Shown here: piece after piece, positions 44,127 to 44,260 of the stretch
Layout of the letters: each line of letters opens with the position of its first letter
How positions within the stretch are numbered: the first letter of the stretch is position 1
Source: Sphingomonadaceae bacterium
Lineage (GTDB): Bacteria > Pseudomonadota > Alphaproteobacteria > Sphingomonadales > Sphingomonadaceae
Direction: 5' to 3'
Length of the DNA stretch: 44,260 nucleotides
Assembly: GCA_025362895.1 (NCBI GenBank)
Contig: JANYFA010000040.1
Coordinates: forward strand, 1-44,260
The notes under the pieces: model-generated
What the model was told of the DNA's origin: nothing
Database searches by the model: none
The model's input: only the letters and a program-made list of their open reading frames with translations
Made by a program: the position numbers and the translations under genes

Positions 44127-44260
44127 TGAACCGCGCCGGGTTTGCCGGAGGCTCCAACTCCTGAGAGGATGGAGCGATGACGAGCAAGACGACGAACAAG
44201 TACGCGCCTGAGGTGCGCGATCGCGCGGTCCGGATGGTGCTGGACCACGAGAGGGATCAT
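44127..44260 (+). mobile_element. IS3-family insertion sequence, left end (continues beyond window)
   Basis: A left terminal repeat beginning TGAACCGCGCCGGGTTTGCC lies just before a transposase start. This terminal sequence is typical of IS3-family elements, probably of the IS407 or a related group. The right end is outside the window, so completeness cannot be judged. Confidence 0.8.
44177..44260 (+). CDS. IS3-family transposase OrfA, N-terminal fragment
   Basis: The ATG at 44177 follows GAGAGGATGGAGCG. The 28 codons up to the window edge read MTSKTTNKYAPEVRDRAVRM, then VLDHERDH, the conserved start of the helix-turn-helix of IS3 OrfA proteins. OrfA binds the terminal repeats and is normally fused to OrfB by frameshifting. 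The rest is outside the window. Confidence 0.88.
   Translation, partial: MTSKTTNKYAPEVRDRAVRMVLDHERDH

Overview
The window is GC-rich chromosomal DNA that looks like a sphingomonad (Alphaproteobacteria, Sphingomonadales). The reasons are the gene order eno-ftsB-pdhA-pdhB-aceF-lpd-lipA-coq10, a pyruvate dehydrogenase E1 beta subunit carrying its own lipoyl domain, a fused IspDF enzyme, the dusB-ntrB-ntrC-ntrY-ntrX-hfq-hflX-mazG block, an L31 protein without zinc cysteines, and a small secreted protein with an EIVVCG motif. This is inferred from gene content; no rRNA is present to confirm it.

Layout. 1-7.6 kb: end of enolase, ftsB, then the pyruvate dehydrogenase operon (pdhA, pdhB, an AT-richer membrane protein, aceF, lpd) and a small secreted protein. 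7.6-12 kb: beta-carbonic anhydrase (minus strand), lipoyl synthase (which makes the cofactor used by PdhB and AceF), a COQ10/RatA-like START protein, and cinA-ispDF on the minus strand. 12-19.4 kb: dusB and two nitrogen-type two-component systems, ntrBC and ntrYX. 19.4-20.6 kb: a low-GC, minus-strand cassette with a lone reverse transcriptase, an overlapping small ORF and a hairpin-rich leader. It sits between ntrX and hfq, which are normally close neighbours. 20.6-24.4 kb: hfq-hflX, mazG, an esterase lipoprotein. 24.4-31.6 kb: a seven-gene minus-strand run (mltB-like, rlpA, dacA, tmk, holB, metG, tatD) with overlapping or closely spaced genes, for wall hydrolysis, dTMP kinase, replication clamp loading and Met-tRNA charging. 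31.7-35 kb: rpmE, an acyl-CoA synthetase, tspO and a beta-helix protein. 35-39.4 kb: a ~4.4 kb integrated element in a tRNA-Ser gene, bounded by a 14-bp direct repeat, with integrase, an AlpA-like regulator, a protein with an HVH motif and cargo. 39.5-43.3 kb: a methylcrotonyl-CoA carboxylase pair for leucine breakdown. 43.3-44.3 kb: a strongly structured intergenic stretch, a lone HicB-like antitoxin and the left end of an IS3-family element cut by the window edge.

The best candidate for an undescribed system is the reverse transcriptase cassette (19405-20460, minus strand). It has all core RT motifs in only 248 residues, a 59-residue helical protein overlapping its start, and an upstream RNA whose main hairpin pairs fully only as the minus-strand transcript. 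Retrons and defence-associated RTs share this kind of architecture, but I cannot place this RT in a named subfamily from the sequence alone. A second theme is palindromic repeat elements lying inside reading frames: inverted REP-like pairs make up much of the linkers of both PdhB and AceF, and another palindrome is embedded in MccA.
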